Part shown: positions 12,919-22,422 of the stretch, in pieces | How the letters are laid out: each line of letters opens with the position of its first letter | Numbering within the stretch: the stretch's first letter is position 1 | DNA from: UBA8752 sp002336475 | GTDB lineage: Bacteria > Bacteroidota > Bacteroidia > Flavobacteriales_D > Sanyastnellaceae | DNA: 64,000 bases | Assembly (NCBI GenBank): GCA_943846755.1 | Contig: OX044365.1 | Location: 620,001-684,000, forward strand | Direction of reading: 5' to 3' | Notes under the pieces: generated by a model | Database searches by the model: none | Told to the model about the DNA's origin: nothing | The model's input: the letters and a program-made list of their open reading frames with translations, nothing else | Translations under genes and position numbers: made by a program

Positions 12919-13990
12919 GATTAAAGACCTTGTTAATGAGACCTGACGACAGATCATGCGATGATCTTAAACTCATGGAAATTTCAGAGAGTAGATTTTG
13001 GTATGAATCGACCCTAACTAGAAGGGCATCTTCGTCGGCAGGTAATCTGAGTCTATACGACCCAATAATCTTCTCATTGACACGGGGCATTTTGGTGCCA
13101 TACCCTTTATCAGAAATAAACTTCAAAAATTGAGCGCTGTGCAGTATTTGCAGTAAAGTTCGAGGTGCAACACCTATTGGCCTGAGGTTTAGGACTTCCG
13201 TACTTGCTACACAGTCGAAATCTGCAATGAAAGCTTTGTCGAGATACGGTCGCAGTTTGCTGTAACCGACATCACCGGCGAGAAGAATAGTTGCGTCACC
13301 TTTTACGCTGCTACTGTTACCCCATGATGAAATAGAAAATGATCCGGGTTCAATATGCTCCAATCCTACATATCGATTCATTGAATGCGGGGATTTGCTT
13401 TTCTCTTTTGTTAATTCGAAAAGTGAGCTGAATTCTACTATTTCACCCTTCCCGCGGGATGTGAACTCCGTGAATTCGACATCCATCATTATTTTAATGC
13501 TCTGCCGAAGGGATAACCGAAGCTCTCTCACTTCATCTAACGCCCAAAGCAATTCAGCGATTTCAGCTTGTTCGTCTTTGGGCGGAAGCAGGAACTCGTA
13601 ATTGGCCAGGTCCTTCCAATTGATGTAGGGATTGACTGAGCCCTTCGAGTGTTGAATGGAATGTTTGGTGAATCCTTCCGAGAGCATGATGAAAGGCAAT
13701 AGTCTCTTATCAAGGAATTCCTCGTTTGCTTCTACTACGAACGTGGTGTTCGACGTGATTCCAGCAAACGGGGCTATACACACCTTCTTTAAGTAGGTCC
13801 TTCGAGAACCGTAAAGGATGTCACCTTCATCAAATCGTCTATGGAATGCTGGACCTAAATACTCGTCATCCAGCTCACCCCATTCTCTGAGATGGATGTC
13901 TTCCGACCCCATATGCTCCCCTTTCACATATCGCGTCAGAGTAGTGCTTTCCCCTGTCAACTCTGCCTTTTTTTTGAATGGCAACATCAC
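12911..13990 (-). CDS. hsdS: Type I restriction-modification specificity subunit (HsdS), 5' end frameshifted
   Basis: HsdS recognises the two half-sites of the bipartite target and bridges the two HsdM subunits. The 359-residue frame has two target-recognition domains and the conserved central helical spacer (NYEFLLPPKDEQAEIAELL followed by a coiled helix, near residues 130-165). A second helix closes the protein. A GTG start at 13990 is possible, but the natural start is more likely the ATG at 14039, which overlaps hsdM by 8 nt and encodes MVDLNIDKSNWQLISFGD. That segment is one frame off, with the shift near 13985-13992. The target sequence cannot be predicted from the protein. Confidence 0.85.
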   Translation of the reverse strand: MMLPFKKKAELTGESTTLTRYVKGEHMGSEDIHLREWGELDDEYLGPAFHRRFDEGDILYGSRRTYLKKVCIAPFAGITSNTTFVVEANEEFLDKRLLPFIMLSEGFTKHSIQHSKGSVNPYINWKDLANYEFLLPPKDEQAEIAELLWALDEVRELRLSLRQSIKIMMDVEFTEFTSRGKGEIVEFSSLFELTKEKSKSPHSMNRYVGLEHIEPGSFSISSWGNSSSVKGDATILLAGDVGYSKLRPYLDKAFIADFDCVASTEVLNLRPIGVAPRTLLQILHSAQFLKFISDKGYGTKMPRVNEKIIGSYRLRLPADEDALLVRVDSYQNLLSEISMSLRSSHDLSSGLINKVFNHV

Positions 13991-14031
13991 CGAATGAGAT
14001 CAATTGCCAATTGGATTTATCAATGTTCAAA

Positions 14032-15495
14032 TCAACCATGATTCTCAGGGTTAAGTAATGACCGCATTGACTGACTTAGTTGTAAAGAGCCTTTCTCCCA
14101 GCTCCGGTATGCGTCACTGAAACTAACCTTTTCATCGATCTCGCCAGAGTCCACATAAAACTTGATATTCAAGTTTGCACCCTTGTCAAGAACTTCTTCA
14201 TTGGATGCTACCCTGGCGTAACCTTGGACATCCTGATAGCTTAGGTAAGCAGCAAAGATCTTTTCGATATGAGTATCTCGTAACTCGGCTTGACCTTTGG
14301 ATTCATGTACATCTGTCTTTGCATCAATGAAGAGCACTTTGCCTCGGCGTTCTGCGGGCTTATTCATTGATCCCACGAGAATCATGGCCTCCATCGGAGA
14401 GTTGTAAAAGAGATTGGGGCCAAGTCCAATAACGGCCTCAACTGTGTCACTCTTCACCATCTCCTCTCGCATCGCGGCCTCTTGCTCTCTGAACAAGATG
14501 CCGTGTGGCCAAAGGATGGCATACCGGCCGTTTTTGGCGTCCAGGCTCTGCTGGATGTGTTGTTGGAAGGCGTAGTCCGCGCAGCCTTGAGGCGGGACGC
14601 CCCAAATGTTGCGGCCATAGGGGTCGTTGGCGAAGGACTTTTGGTCCCAGGCCTTGATGGAATATGGCGGATTGGCGAGGATGACGTTGAACTTCTTCAG
14701 CTGGTCGTGCTCGAGGAAGGCCGGATTGGCCAGGGTGTCACCCCGCACAATTTGGAACTCCTCGATGCCGTGCATGAACATGTTCATTCGTGCAATGGCC
14801 GAGGTGATCATGTTGATCTCTTGCCCATAGAGCTTCAGGGTGCGGTACTCCTTGCCCTCGTCTTTGAGGTGGAGCGCACAGTTGAGCAGCAGGCCGCCTG
14901 AACCGCAGGTGGGGTCGTACACGCTCTCTCCCGGCTGGGGATTCATGATCATCGTCATGAGCTTGACCACGGTGCGGTTGGTGTAGAACTCCGCCGCGGT
15001 GTGCCCGCTGTCGTCCGCGAATTCCTTGATGAGGTACTCGTAGGCGTTGCCCAACTGGTCGTTGGGAACGGACGCGTTGTCAAGCTTGTGCTGGGAGTAG
15101 TGCTCGATGAGGTCGGTCAGCGTCTCGTCGCTGAGGCGGTTCTTGTTGGTCCAAGAGGCGTCGCCGAAGATGCCGTACAGCGTGTCCGGGTTGGCCTGCT
15201 CAATGGTGCGCATGGCCTCCTGCAGCGCCATGCCGACGTTGACGGTCGTCTCCCGCACATCGCTCCAATGGGCGCCCTTGGGGATTTGGAAGCGGTGGTG
15301 CTCTGCGAAGCCGGCATACTCCCGGTCGCCGTCGCTTTCTTTCAGCGCGGTCTCGAACTCCTCGTCGTAGACGTCGCAGATGCGCTTGTAGAAGAGCAGC
15401 GGGAAGATGTACTGCTTGTAGTCGCCGGCATCGATGGTGCCGCGCAGCAGGGTCGCCGCCCCCCAGAGGTACTTCTCGAGTGCTTGCTGGTTCAT
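14032..15495 (-). CDS. hsdM: Type I modification methyltransferase subunit (HsdM), intact copy
   Basis: The 487-residue protein is a full N6-adenine methyltransferase subunit: an N-terminal helical domain (LEKYLWGAATLLRG), the SAM-binding motif I variant DPTCGSGGLL (near residue 195) and catalytic NPPY (near 280). Its start lies inside the stop region of the preceding hsdM (ATGA overlap) and its stop overlaps the probable hsdS start, so the operon is translationally coupled. It is clearly paralogous to the upstream copy across the whole N-terminal two thirds. It is the only hsd gene here without a frameshift. Confidence 0.95.
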   Translation of the reverse strand: MNQQALEKYLWGAATLLRGTIDAGDYKQYIFPLLFYKRICDVYDEEFETALKESDGDREYAGFAEHHRFQIPKGAHWSDVRETTVNVGMALQEAMRTIEQANPDTLYGIFGDASWTNKNRLSDETLTDLIEHYSQHKLDNASVPNDQLGNAYEYLIKEFADDSGHTAAEFYTNRTVVKLMTMIMNPQPGESVYDPTCGSGGLLLNCALHLKDEGKEYRTLKLYGQEINMITSAIARMNMFMHGIEEFQIVRGDTLANPAFLEHDQLKKFNVILANPPYSIKAWDQKSFANDPYGRNIWGVPPQGCADYAFQQHIQQSLDAKNGRYAILWPHGILFREQEAAMREEMVKSDTVEAVIGLGPNLFYNSPMEAMILVGSMNKPAERRGKVLFIDAKTDVHESKGQAELRDTHIEKIFAAYLSYQDVQGYARVASNEEVLDKGANLNIKFYVDSGEIDEKVSFSDAYRSWEKGSLQLSQSMRSLLNPENHG

Positions 15496-16994
15496 GCGGT
15501 GAATTTTTGGAGGAGTTGCTTGAAGCGGGCTTCGGCGGCTTGGGCCTTGTCCCAGGCTTCCTTCAGGTCGGCCATGGCTTCCTCGACCGTGGGCAGGTCG
15601 TCTTCGATGACCTTCTCGACGTAGAGTGGGATGTTGAGGTTGAACTCGTTTTCCTCGAGGTCGTCCATGGTCGCCACCTTCACGTGGTTCTCGACGTCGT
15701 TCGAACTCGCTCTAACCAATCGAAAAGCTGGAGACGTGCTCTTCTTCCAGGAAGTTTTGGGCCCGTCCAGCGCGCACTTGCTCAGCGCCATCCACGAAAG
15801 AGCACCTTTGCCTCGACGTTCTGCTGTTTTCACACGCTTGAACACCATGACACAGCAGCCAATTGGCGTGCCGTAGAAGATGTTGAGCCCAAGGCCGATG
15901 ACTGCCTCGAGTAAATCTTCTCTTCAACAAGCCTGGCGAATCTTCCCTTCAGCGTCCTGTCTGAAAAGCGCACCGTGAGGCAGCACCACCGCCATTCGGC
16001 CTTGGCCATTCATGGAGGCAATCATGTGCTGCACCCAGGCCATGTCGCCGTTACCTTTGGGCGGCACCCCGGCAATGTTCCGTCCATACGGGTCGTTGGC
16101 CCAGTTCTCAGCACCCCACGACTTCAGAGAGAACGGTGGGTTGGCGATGACACAATCAAACGTTTTGAGGCCATCGGCCTCGTAGAAGGCCGGATTGCGA
16201 AGGGTGTCTCCCCGGTGTACCCGAAAGTCTTCGATGCCATGCAAGAACATGTTCATCCGTGCAATCGAACTGGAGGTCAGGTTCTTTTCCTGTCCATAGA
16301 GCTTGAGCGTGCGGGCGTCTTTGCCTTCGTCCTTCAAGTGGTCCACGCATTCCAAAAGCATGCCCCCGGTCCCACAAGCCGGGTCGTACACCGATTCGCC
16401 CGGCTGAGGGTCTAAAATCAAGCCCATCAGACGCACCACAGAGCGCGGGGTGTAGAACTCACCCGCCTTCTTGTTGGTCATGTCCGCGAAGTGCTTGATC
16501 AAGTATTCGTAGGCATTGCCAAGCAGGTCCGGCTCCACAAGAGAATTGGACAGCGTGTACTGGGAGAAATGCTCCACGAGGTCGACCAAAAGCCGATCGG
16601 AAAGCTTGTTCTTGTTGGACCACTGGGCATCGCCGAAGATCCCATAGAGCTGGTCCTGGTTCGCTTGCTCGATGCCGCGCAAAGCACTCTCCAGCGCCAT
16701 CCCCACGTTGATCGTGGTCTCCCTGACGTCCTGCCAATGGCAGCCCTTTGGGATTTCGAAGCGGTGAAATTCTGGGAGCGCGGCGTAGGCCTCATCGCCT
16801 TCCGACTCCTGCAGCGCGATGCTGTACTCCTCGTCGTAGACGTCGGACAGCCGTTTGAAGAAGAGGAGCGGAAAGATGTAGACCTTGAAATCGGAGGCAT
16901 CCACGGGCCCTTTGAGGATCCACGCCGCCTTGGCGAGGTGCTGCTCGAGCTGGGACAGCGTCAGCTGCTCTGGGGCAGAAGTAGACTTGGTCAT
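15492..16994 (-). pseudogene. hsdM: Second type I methyltransferase subunit (HsdM paralogue), 3' third frameshifted
   Basis: The first gene of the hsd operon. About 350 residues are in frame, with DPACGTGGML and NPPFSLKSW as SAM and catalytic motifs. Then the frame breaks near 15921-15937. The remainder is recoverable in pieces: DLLEAVIGLGLNIFYGTPIG, KTAERRGK, GAEQVRAGRAQNFLEEEH, and a last frame VENHVKVATMDDLEENEF... to the stop at 15492. At least four single-base shifts are needed. As read, the product ends at QAC just after the catalytic domain. A TAACTTC element lies 8 nt before the ATG. Confidence 0.85.
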
Positions 16995-17002
16995 GGTGCC
17001 GG

Positions 17003-17009
17003 GAAGTTA
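17003..17009 (-). promoter_or_regulatory. Candidate -7 element of the hsd operon
   Basis: TAACTTC on the minus strand ends 8 nt before the ATG of the first hsdM. It resembles the Bacteroidota -7 consensus TAnnTTTG. I see no clear -33 TTG. Confidence 0.35.
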
Positions 17010-17035
17010 CTCCGCAGTCTCAGAATTGTGGGCAG

Positions 17036-17064
17036 TAAAAAAGCCGGGCGTGGGCCCGGCTTTT
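17036..17064 (-). terminator. Rho-independent terminator after the C25 protease gene
   Basis: A perfect 7-bp stem GCCGGGC / GCCCGGC (17043-17060) with a 4-nt loop is flanked by an A run on the left and TTTT on the right, so it can work in both directions. It lies between the C25 protease stop and the hsd operon start. Confidence 0.88.
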
Positions 17065-17100
17065 CTGTTGGTCGTGTTGCTTGGTCTGTCGCGCTCGCGG

Positions 17101-20100
17101 TCAGTGGCGGACGACGGGGAGGCGCCATTGGCCGGTGCCGTCGGTGAGGCGGACGGTGTAGTGGCCGGGTGCCAATGAGGTGAGGTCGAGCTGGCGCTGG
17201 CCTGTGGTCTGGGCGCTCCAGTTGGTGGACTGGAGGGTGCGGCCCTGGAGGTCCAGGATGGCGACAGTGAGGTCGAGGACGTTGGCGCCGAGGTCGAGGT
17301 CGAGCGTCAGGGCGCCGGCCGTGGGGTTCGGATAGGCGTCGATGCTGCTCAGGCCTGCGATCTGGCCCACGCTGGACGGGTTGGTCACAGTGACCGTCAG
17401 GGGCACGCGCTCAGAGGCGCAGCCCACGGCGTCGACCGACACCTTCCAATCGTAGAAGAAATAGTAGTAGTTCTGGCTGTTGGCGCCGTTGACGCTGGTG
17501 CCGGTGATGGCACCGAAGTCTCCGAGGGCGTAGGGGTAGTCGGGGTTGGAGCCGATGCCGTCGCGCCACAGCTGTGGGTTGTCGGAGCTGACCCGGAGGC
17601 CGTAGCCCTCCCCTGCTGGCACAAAGAAGTTCAGGTCGACGGTGTTCTCCCCGTCTTCCATGTTGACTGTGGAAGACTGGAGCGTTGCGCCACTGGCGTC
17701 GACGAGCGTCACCTGTCGTGAACCAAGCCCGCTGGCATAAGCCTTGACTGACTCGAGGGTCATGTTCTGGTAGGCGTCGAAGACGAGCCAGAAGCCGTTG
17801 TTCTGGTGGAACTGTCCGTTGTCGAGGTCGCGCTCATCCTTGGCGCCTGTGGCGGTGGTGCCGTCGTTGACCGACTCGCTCGCCACCCAGAACGTCGTGG
17901 TCTGGTCCACATACACGGGGTAGTCTGAACCGGCGCCGATGGGCATCATGGTGTCTTCGGCATCGTACCACAACAGGTTCTCGCCGGTGGCGTTGAGGGC
18001 CACTTCTGCGGGGTCCGCAATGGTGAAGTCCTCTGTGGTCGGTGCTTCTGGATAACCGTACACGTTGACTTCGATCAGGTCGCTGGTGGCGGTATTGCCG
18101 CAGACATCGGTGAAGTCCAACTGGAACTCTCCAGAATTGGACACCTCCAAGCTCTGCGCTTCCACGCCCACATTCCATGCATAAGTGCCGCCTTCAGGAC
18201 CGCTGAGGATCACAGAGCCTCCTTCGCAAAAACCGAGCTGGCCGTCAAAGTCGATGGCTGGGGTCACGGTTTCCAGCACCGCGATGCTCACGGGGTCGGA
18301 TTCAAAGCTGCAGCCGGCCTCGTCGGTGAGGATGACCGTGTAGTCGCCCGCTTCCGAAACTTCGATGCTGGACTCGGTCGCCCCGTTGCTCCACTCCGTG
18401 AGGTAGCCTTCCATGGTGGTCAGCGTCACGGTTTCGCCTGGGCACAACACCCCTGCCACTCCGCTCTGGGTGATGGTGGCGTCGATGAAGCAGAACGGGG
18501 GCAGCACGATGTCGTCTACCCAGCAGGCGTCGGCGCCTGAAGAGATGATGTTGTCCTTTTCGTAAGACCACGTGATGGTGTGGTATCCTGCCGTGAGGCC
18601 AAAGGATTCTGTATCCCAGTCGAGTTCTCCGGACCACTCTGCGACCTGCTGGCCGTCGATGTACATGCGCAGGTAGTCCCAGCCGTCTTCGGTGGAGACC
18701 CTGCGGGCAAAGCTCATTTCGCCGTCGCCGAGGAATTCGAGCCCGATGGTCAATGCCGTGCTTTGGTTGTCATTGATGTCGCCGCTTTCCATGCAGAAGT
18801 CGCCCTGGTAGGGGTTGTTGTCGGTTACAAACCAGTCCTCGTTGCCGTCATAGGCCCAAGGGAAGGTCTCATCGTCGCCACTCTCCCACGTCTCCATGAT
18901 GAGGTTGATGGGCTCGAAGAAATCGGCAGAAGTCAGGTACAGGTCCTGCTCATCCGGCCCGAACGTATTGAACGTAAAGGTCATGGGCAGCAATCCACCT
19001 GGAGCGGCGTCCTCGGACACCTCCACTCCATAGCCCTGCGTAAACGTGGCGCCTGGCTCGATGTCCTCCATGACATAGTCGCCGTTGTTGAACATCGTGA
19101 CGTCGGGGTGCTCGAAGTCCAAGAGGCCCAAGCCACCGGGGGCGGCATCGTGGCCGTCGTTGATGATGGTAAAGGTGAGCATGGCCGTCTCGCCGCTTTC
19201 GAGGATGCTGTTTCCACCGTCTTCTACCGTGAGGTCGAGGATGGTGAAATGGGGGGCGTTGAGGACCACATTGAAAGCGGCCATCCATACGTTGCCGTCG
19301 GCGTCGGTCATCTCTACATCGAAGACCGCGACGTGCTGGTCTTCTACACCGGCCACAACGTCAAACGCAAATCCGGGCAGCGTGAGCGTGCCCTCGGCGT
19401 CGATGTCGCCTGCGGATTCCATGCCGTCGGTGATCACGACCCACGCGTCTTCGGTGGTGATGGTCACCATCACGTCCATGGCGGTCTCAATGCCTACGTT
19501 GGCGAGGTTGAGTTCCAACGCGATGCTCTCGCCCTGGTCCACATTGCCGTCGCTGTCGCCCGTGATGTCCACGGTGGTGTTGCCATTGCTCAATACATAG
19601 GGTCCTGCCGCGGGCACCGCTTGCACCACCGCCTGATAGGGAATGGTGTTGTAGGCGGTTCCGGTAATCAGGTAATCGCCAGGCACGGAGATGGGCTCTG
19701 CGAGCTCCATGGTCACCGTCCCGTTTTCCACAAACCCTGTTCCGAGGATTTCCCCGTTGAAGGTCAAGGCCACCAAGGCCCCTTCGTTGGCGCTGGTCAC
19801 CGTAATGGAAGGTGTTCCCAGGAAGTACACATCCTGGTGGCCGAGGGCGAGGTTTTCGGGGAATGCCGTGCGCATCACCACGGTGGGGTCACCGAAGATG
19901 CACCAGGTGTCCATCATCTCCTCTCCTGCTCCGCCGTAGGAATCGATCATCCCCGCGCAGCCGTGGGCCACGATGGAACCAAAGGTGTGGTTGATCTCGA
20001 CTTCGCCTTCTTCGACCACGAGGTCGACCATCTCGTCTTGGCCCCGCATGGGCGGTGCCCAGCTTTGCAACACGCTCGAGAACGCGCCACCGATGCCTCC

Positions 20101-21630
20101 TGCAGGAGCGCCGTTGGCGGTGTGCTTGATCCACACCTCTCCGAAGCAGTCGCCTGAGCCTTCGCCTTCGTCAAAGTCGCCCACGCAGCAAGCGACGGGC
20201 ACAAAGAAGCCGTACATGCCGGCATTGGTGGTCTGACCGATGGCGTTCACGTCAAATCCGCTGGAGGCGATGCCCCCGTGGTATCCGTGACCGGTGTAGT
20301 TGATGAACGAGAGTCCTTTGTTGACCAGCTGGACCATGTCGTTGGCGTTCGGGTTGCCCGCCTCGTCGGCGGTCTCCCCGCCCGTGGGGCTTCCGCCACC
20401 CTGGTTGCCGTCATAGAGCTCCCATACCTCCTGAAATCCGTAGTCAAGGAGCTGGTCCTTGATGGCGTTCTGGTGCTGCCAGTCGGACTCGTTGTTGTCG
20501 CCGATGCCGGCGCCTTCGTTGGATCCGATGCCCACCGCGATGTTGAACCACTCCTCTCCGAGGTAGGGGGTCTTCTCGTACTCGAGGGTCCGGTCTACGA
20601 GGGTCTGCATCTCGGCCACATTGTGCACGAGCAGGCGGCCTACAAAGAACTCTGGGTAGTGGTCGTTGCCTTCTACGAAACCGTAGCAGGGGTCGCAGTA
20701 TCCTGATCCTCCGCCGTTGGTGATGAGTGTGGCAGCGACCTGGTCCTCATCTCCTGCGAGGATCACGTGGGTCAAGCCTTCGTTGAAGTATTGGTCGGAC
20801 AGGAAGTCCTTGATGGCGTCGTAGTCGTTGCCGAAATCAGCGGCGTAGACCACCTCGGTCTCGAGTCCCTTTTCGCGCTTCCAAGCGATGAGGGGTGCGA
20901 GGACGTCGTCGTACATGGCGTCGGTCACCACGACCACCTTGCCGTGTTCCTGCACGTAGTCGTAGCGGGACTCTAAGCTGCTGGCATTGAGGAAACGCTG
21001 GGCGGCATCGCCCATGGCCTGCGGCGTCATGCGCACTGGGGCTACGGCGGGGTTCACCGCTGCGGCTTCGGTCTCGACCACACGCACGGTGATGCTCTGG
21101 TAGGTGCGCAGCACACCCGATGTGGGGTTGTACTGGAAGGGGTGGGCCCAAATGGACTGACCGCGCAATCCGCGCTCCACAAAGGGGGTGCGGAGCACCG
21201 CTGCCTGTGCCGGGAAGAACCCGTCTTCTTCGTAAACGGCACCCTGCTCAAAGGGCACGGTTGCGGGGTCTACGTTGCGGTACAGGTTGCCCTTGCTGGG
21301 CGCTATACTGACACCTTGGATGTCGGTAAAGGCCACCTCTACAATCTCCAGCGCGGTGCCGGCATTGGCACCAATCAACAGCGTGGCATCGGCCTTGGAA
21401 AGGTCCGGAGCACCCGCCCGAAGGAGTGGGGTGTCGCCCAACACCCGGGGAATGATGGCCACGCCATCGGGGGTGGACACCTCTTCAAACACGGGGTCTG
21501 AAAAGTCGAAGCGCACCACCGTGCCTTCATGGTTGTCGGCGACCAGGGTGGCGTTCTGGGCCATGGCTCCTGTCGCATGGAGCAACAGGGAAAGCGCTAC
21601 TGCGCAGCGGGTAAAAAAGGAAATGGTCAT
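17101..21630 (-). CDS. Gingipain-type cysteine protease (peptidase C25) with type IX sorting domain
   Basis: The 1509-residue secreted protein begins with a signal peptide (ending AMAQ near 25) and a gingipain propeptide-like region. The C25 catalytic domain spans about 225-600. His448 lies in YTGHGYHGG, and the Cys481-Cys482 pair in PVACCVGDF is 33 residues later, the same His-Cys spacing I recall for RgpB. Beyond it are several beta-sandwich modules, a concanavalin-like adhesin region (about 900-1040), Ig-like segments and a C-terminal Por/type IX sorting domain (AYPNPTAGALTLDLDL... APGHYTVRL). It would act as a surface or released endopeptidase. It is probably co-transcribed with the small type IX protein 16 bp upstream. 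P1 specificity cannot be inferred. Confidence 0.93.
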   Translation of the reverse strand: MTISFFTRCAVALSLLLHATGAMAQNATLVADNHEGTVVRFDFSDPVFEEVSTPDGVAIIPRVLGDTPLLRAGAPDLSKADATLLIGANAGTALEIVEVAFTDIQGVSIAPSKGNLYRNVDPATVPFEQGAVYEEDGFFPAQAAVLRTPFVERGLRGQSIWAHPFQYNPTSGVLRTYQSITVRVVETEAAAVNPAVAPVRMTPQAMGDAAQRFLNASSLESRYDYVQEHGKVVVVTDAMYDDVLAPLIAWKREKGLETEVVYAADFGNDYDAIKDFLSDQYFNEGLTHVILAGDEDQVAATLITNGGGSGYCDPCYGFVEGNDHYPEFFVGRLLVHNVAEMQTLVDRTLEYEKTPYLGEEWFNIAVGIGSNEGAGIGDNNESDWQHQNAIKDQLLDYGFQEVWELYDGNQGGGSPTGGETADEAGNPNANDMVQLVNKGLSFINYTGHGYHGGIASSGFDVNAIGQTTNAGMYGFFVPVACCVGDFDEGEGSGDCFGEVWIKHTANGAPAGGIGGAFSSVLQSWAPPMRGQDEMVDLVVEEGEVEINHTFGSIVAHGCAGMIDSYGGAGEEMMDTWCIFGDPTVVMRTAFPENLALGHQDVYFLGTPSITVTSANEGALVALTFNGEILGTGFVENGTVTMELAEPISVPGDYLITGTAYNTIPYQAVVQAVPAAGPYVLSNGNTTVDITGDSDGNVDQGESIALELNLANVGIETAMDVMVTITTEDAWVVITDGMESAGDIDAEGTLTLPGFAFDVVAGVEDQHVAVFDVEMTDADGNVWMAAFNVVLNAPHFTILDLTVEDGGNSILESGETAMLTFTIINDGHDAAPGGLGLLDFEHPDVTMFNNGDYVMEDIEPGATFTQGYGVEVSEDAAPGGLLPMTFTFNTFGPDEQDLYLTSADFFEPINLIMETWESGDDETFPWAYDGNEDWFVTDNNPYQGDFCMESGDINDNQSTALTIGLEFLGDGEMSFARRVSTEDGWDYLRMYIDGQQVAEWSGELDWDTESFGLTAGYHTITWSYEKDNIISSGADACWVDDIVLPPFCFIDATITQSGVAGVLCPGETVTLTTMEGYLTEWSNGATESSIEVSEAGDYTVILTDEAGCSFESDPVSIAVLETVTPAIDFDGQLGFCEGGSVILSGPEGGTYAWNVGVEAQSLEVSNSGEFQLDFTDVCGNTATSDLIEVNVYGYPEAPTTEDFTIADPAEVALNATGENLLWYDAEDTMMPIGAGSDYPVYVDQTTTFWVASESVNDGTTATGAKDERDLDNGQFHQNNGFWLVFDAYQNMTLESVKAYASGLGSRQVTLVDASGATLQSSTVNMEDGENTVDLNFFVPAGEGYGLRVSSDNPQLWRDGIGSNPDYPYALGDFGAITGTSVNGANSQNYYYFFYDWKVSVDAVGCASERVPLTVTVTNPSSVGQIAGLSSIDAYPNPTAGALTLDLDLGANVLDLTVAILDLQGRTLQSTNWSAQTTGQRQLDLTSLAPGHYTVRLTDGTGQWRLPVVRH

Positions 21631-21646
21631 GGTTTCGGTTTGCAGG

Positions 21647-22348
21647 TTACTCCATGATGATCCGCACAGGCGGACGGCTCTCGTTGTGATTCAATAAATA
21701 CGTTCCTGGCACCAGTCCACGGGTCTCCAATACAGGATCGGGACCGGTCAGATCGATGGGACAAGAAACCAACGCGCCTTGCATGCTGAACAGTTGCATG
21801 GAGGCAGAAAGTCGGGTGCGGTTTAGGCCTTGGAGGGTCACAGGCTGCCCCACTGTGGCGGGAACGGGAAAAACCCGAACGCCATCGGGCTGGAGCGAAG
21901 GTCCTTGCAACGCGGATACGCCGCCATTGCGCAGGTCAAAGTAGACGTTGACCAAGGCATCTTGATTGCCCGTCGGCCAGACCCAAAAATGCAAGAAGCA
22001 TTGGCCTTCCACCTCCAGTGCATTGACGATGAGCTTGAGGAAACCCGCCCCTTCTGCGCCCATGGCGAGCATGTCGGCATCTGCGGGTACGCCGGTGTAG
22101 CACTCACCCAAGTCGCACAGGTTTACGTCCCAGCCTTCAGTCCATCCACCTCCAATCCACCTCCAACTCAAGGCGAGGGAATCACCGGAAACATTGGGGA
22201 AGTCGATTTGGAAGATGCGGGTGATGCTGTCGGTCGCAAAGACATCGACCACACTGTCGCTGGGTTCAATGTCGAACTGAGCGCGCGCTGCCGGCAGTGC
22301 ACAGAACACACTGAGGGTCACGAGCCAACAGATTTTCACCGTCTTCAT
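21647..22348 (-). CDS. Small secreted protein with type IX-like C-terminal domain
   Basis: The ~233-residue protein has a signal peptide (ending ARAQ near 24). Its acidic beta-rich middle contains two Cys (NLCDLGECY), and its C terminus looks like a Por sorting domain (VFPVPATVGQPVTLQGL, LFSMQGAL, GLVPGTYLL). It ends 16 bp before the start of the C25 protease gene and is probably in the same transcript, so it may act with the protease. The ATG at 22348 is preceded in frame by a GTG at 22351; a TAAATTG motif ends 5 nt before the GTG and 8 nt before the ATG. No catalytic motif is seen. Confidence 0.75.
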   Translation of the reverse strand: MKTVKICWLVTLSVFCALPAARAQFDIEPSDSVVDVFATDSITRIFQIDFPNVSGDSLALSWRWIGGGWTEGWDVNLCDLGECYTGVPADADMLAMGAEGAGFLKLIVNALEVEGQCFLHFWVWPTGNQDALVNVYFDLRNGGVSALQGPSLQPDGVRVFPVPATVGQPVTLQGLNRTRLSASMQLFSMQGALVSCPIDLTGPDPVLETRGLVPGTYLLNHNESRPPVRIIME

Positions 22349-22356
22349 CACTCGGG

Positions 22357-22363
22357 CAATTTA
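22357..22363 (-). promoter_or_regulatory. Candidate -7 element upstream of the secreted protein/C25 unit
   Basis: TAAATTG on the minus strand ends 5 nt before an in-frame GTG (22351) and 8 nt before the ATG (22348), matching the two spacings seen at other genes here. Confidence 0.35.
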
Positions 22364-22422
22364 CCCCTTCCCTTGCTGAATTTGGGTACACCTGCGGCCA
22401 AGAAACCACCACACAGTCCTGT

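Noticed and set aside
9955..17000. hsd region as a mobile island
   Set aside because: I looked for flanking direct repeats, integrase or transposase genes and a tRNA target and saw none. It sits between a core operon end and a terminator, so transfer is possible but not shown.
18580..20157. 525-codon plus-strand open frame
   Set aside because: It lies wholly antisense to the C25 protease, is rich in His/Val/Gly from antisense codons, has no motif, and is explained by the high GC content.
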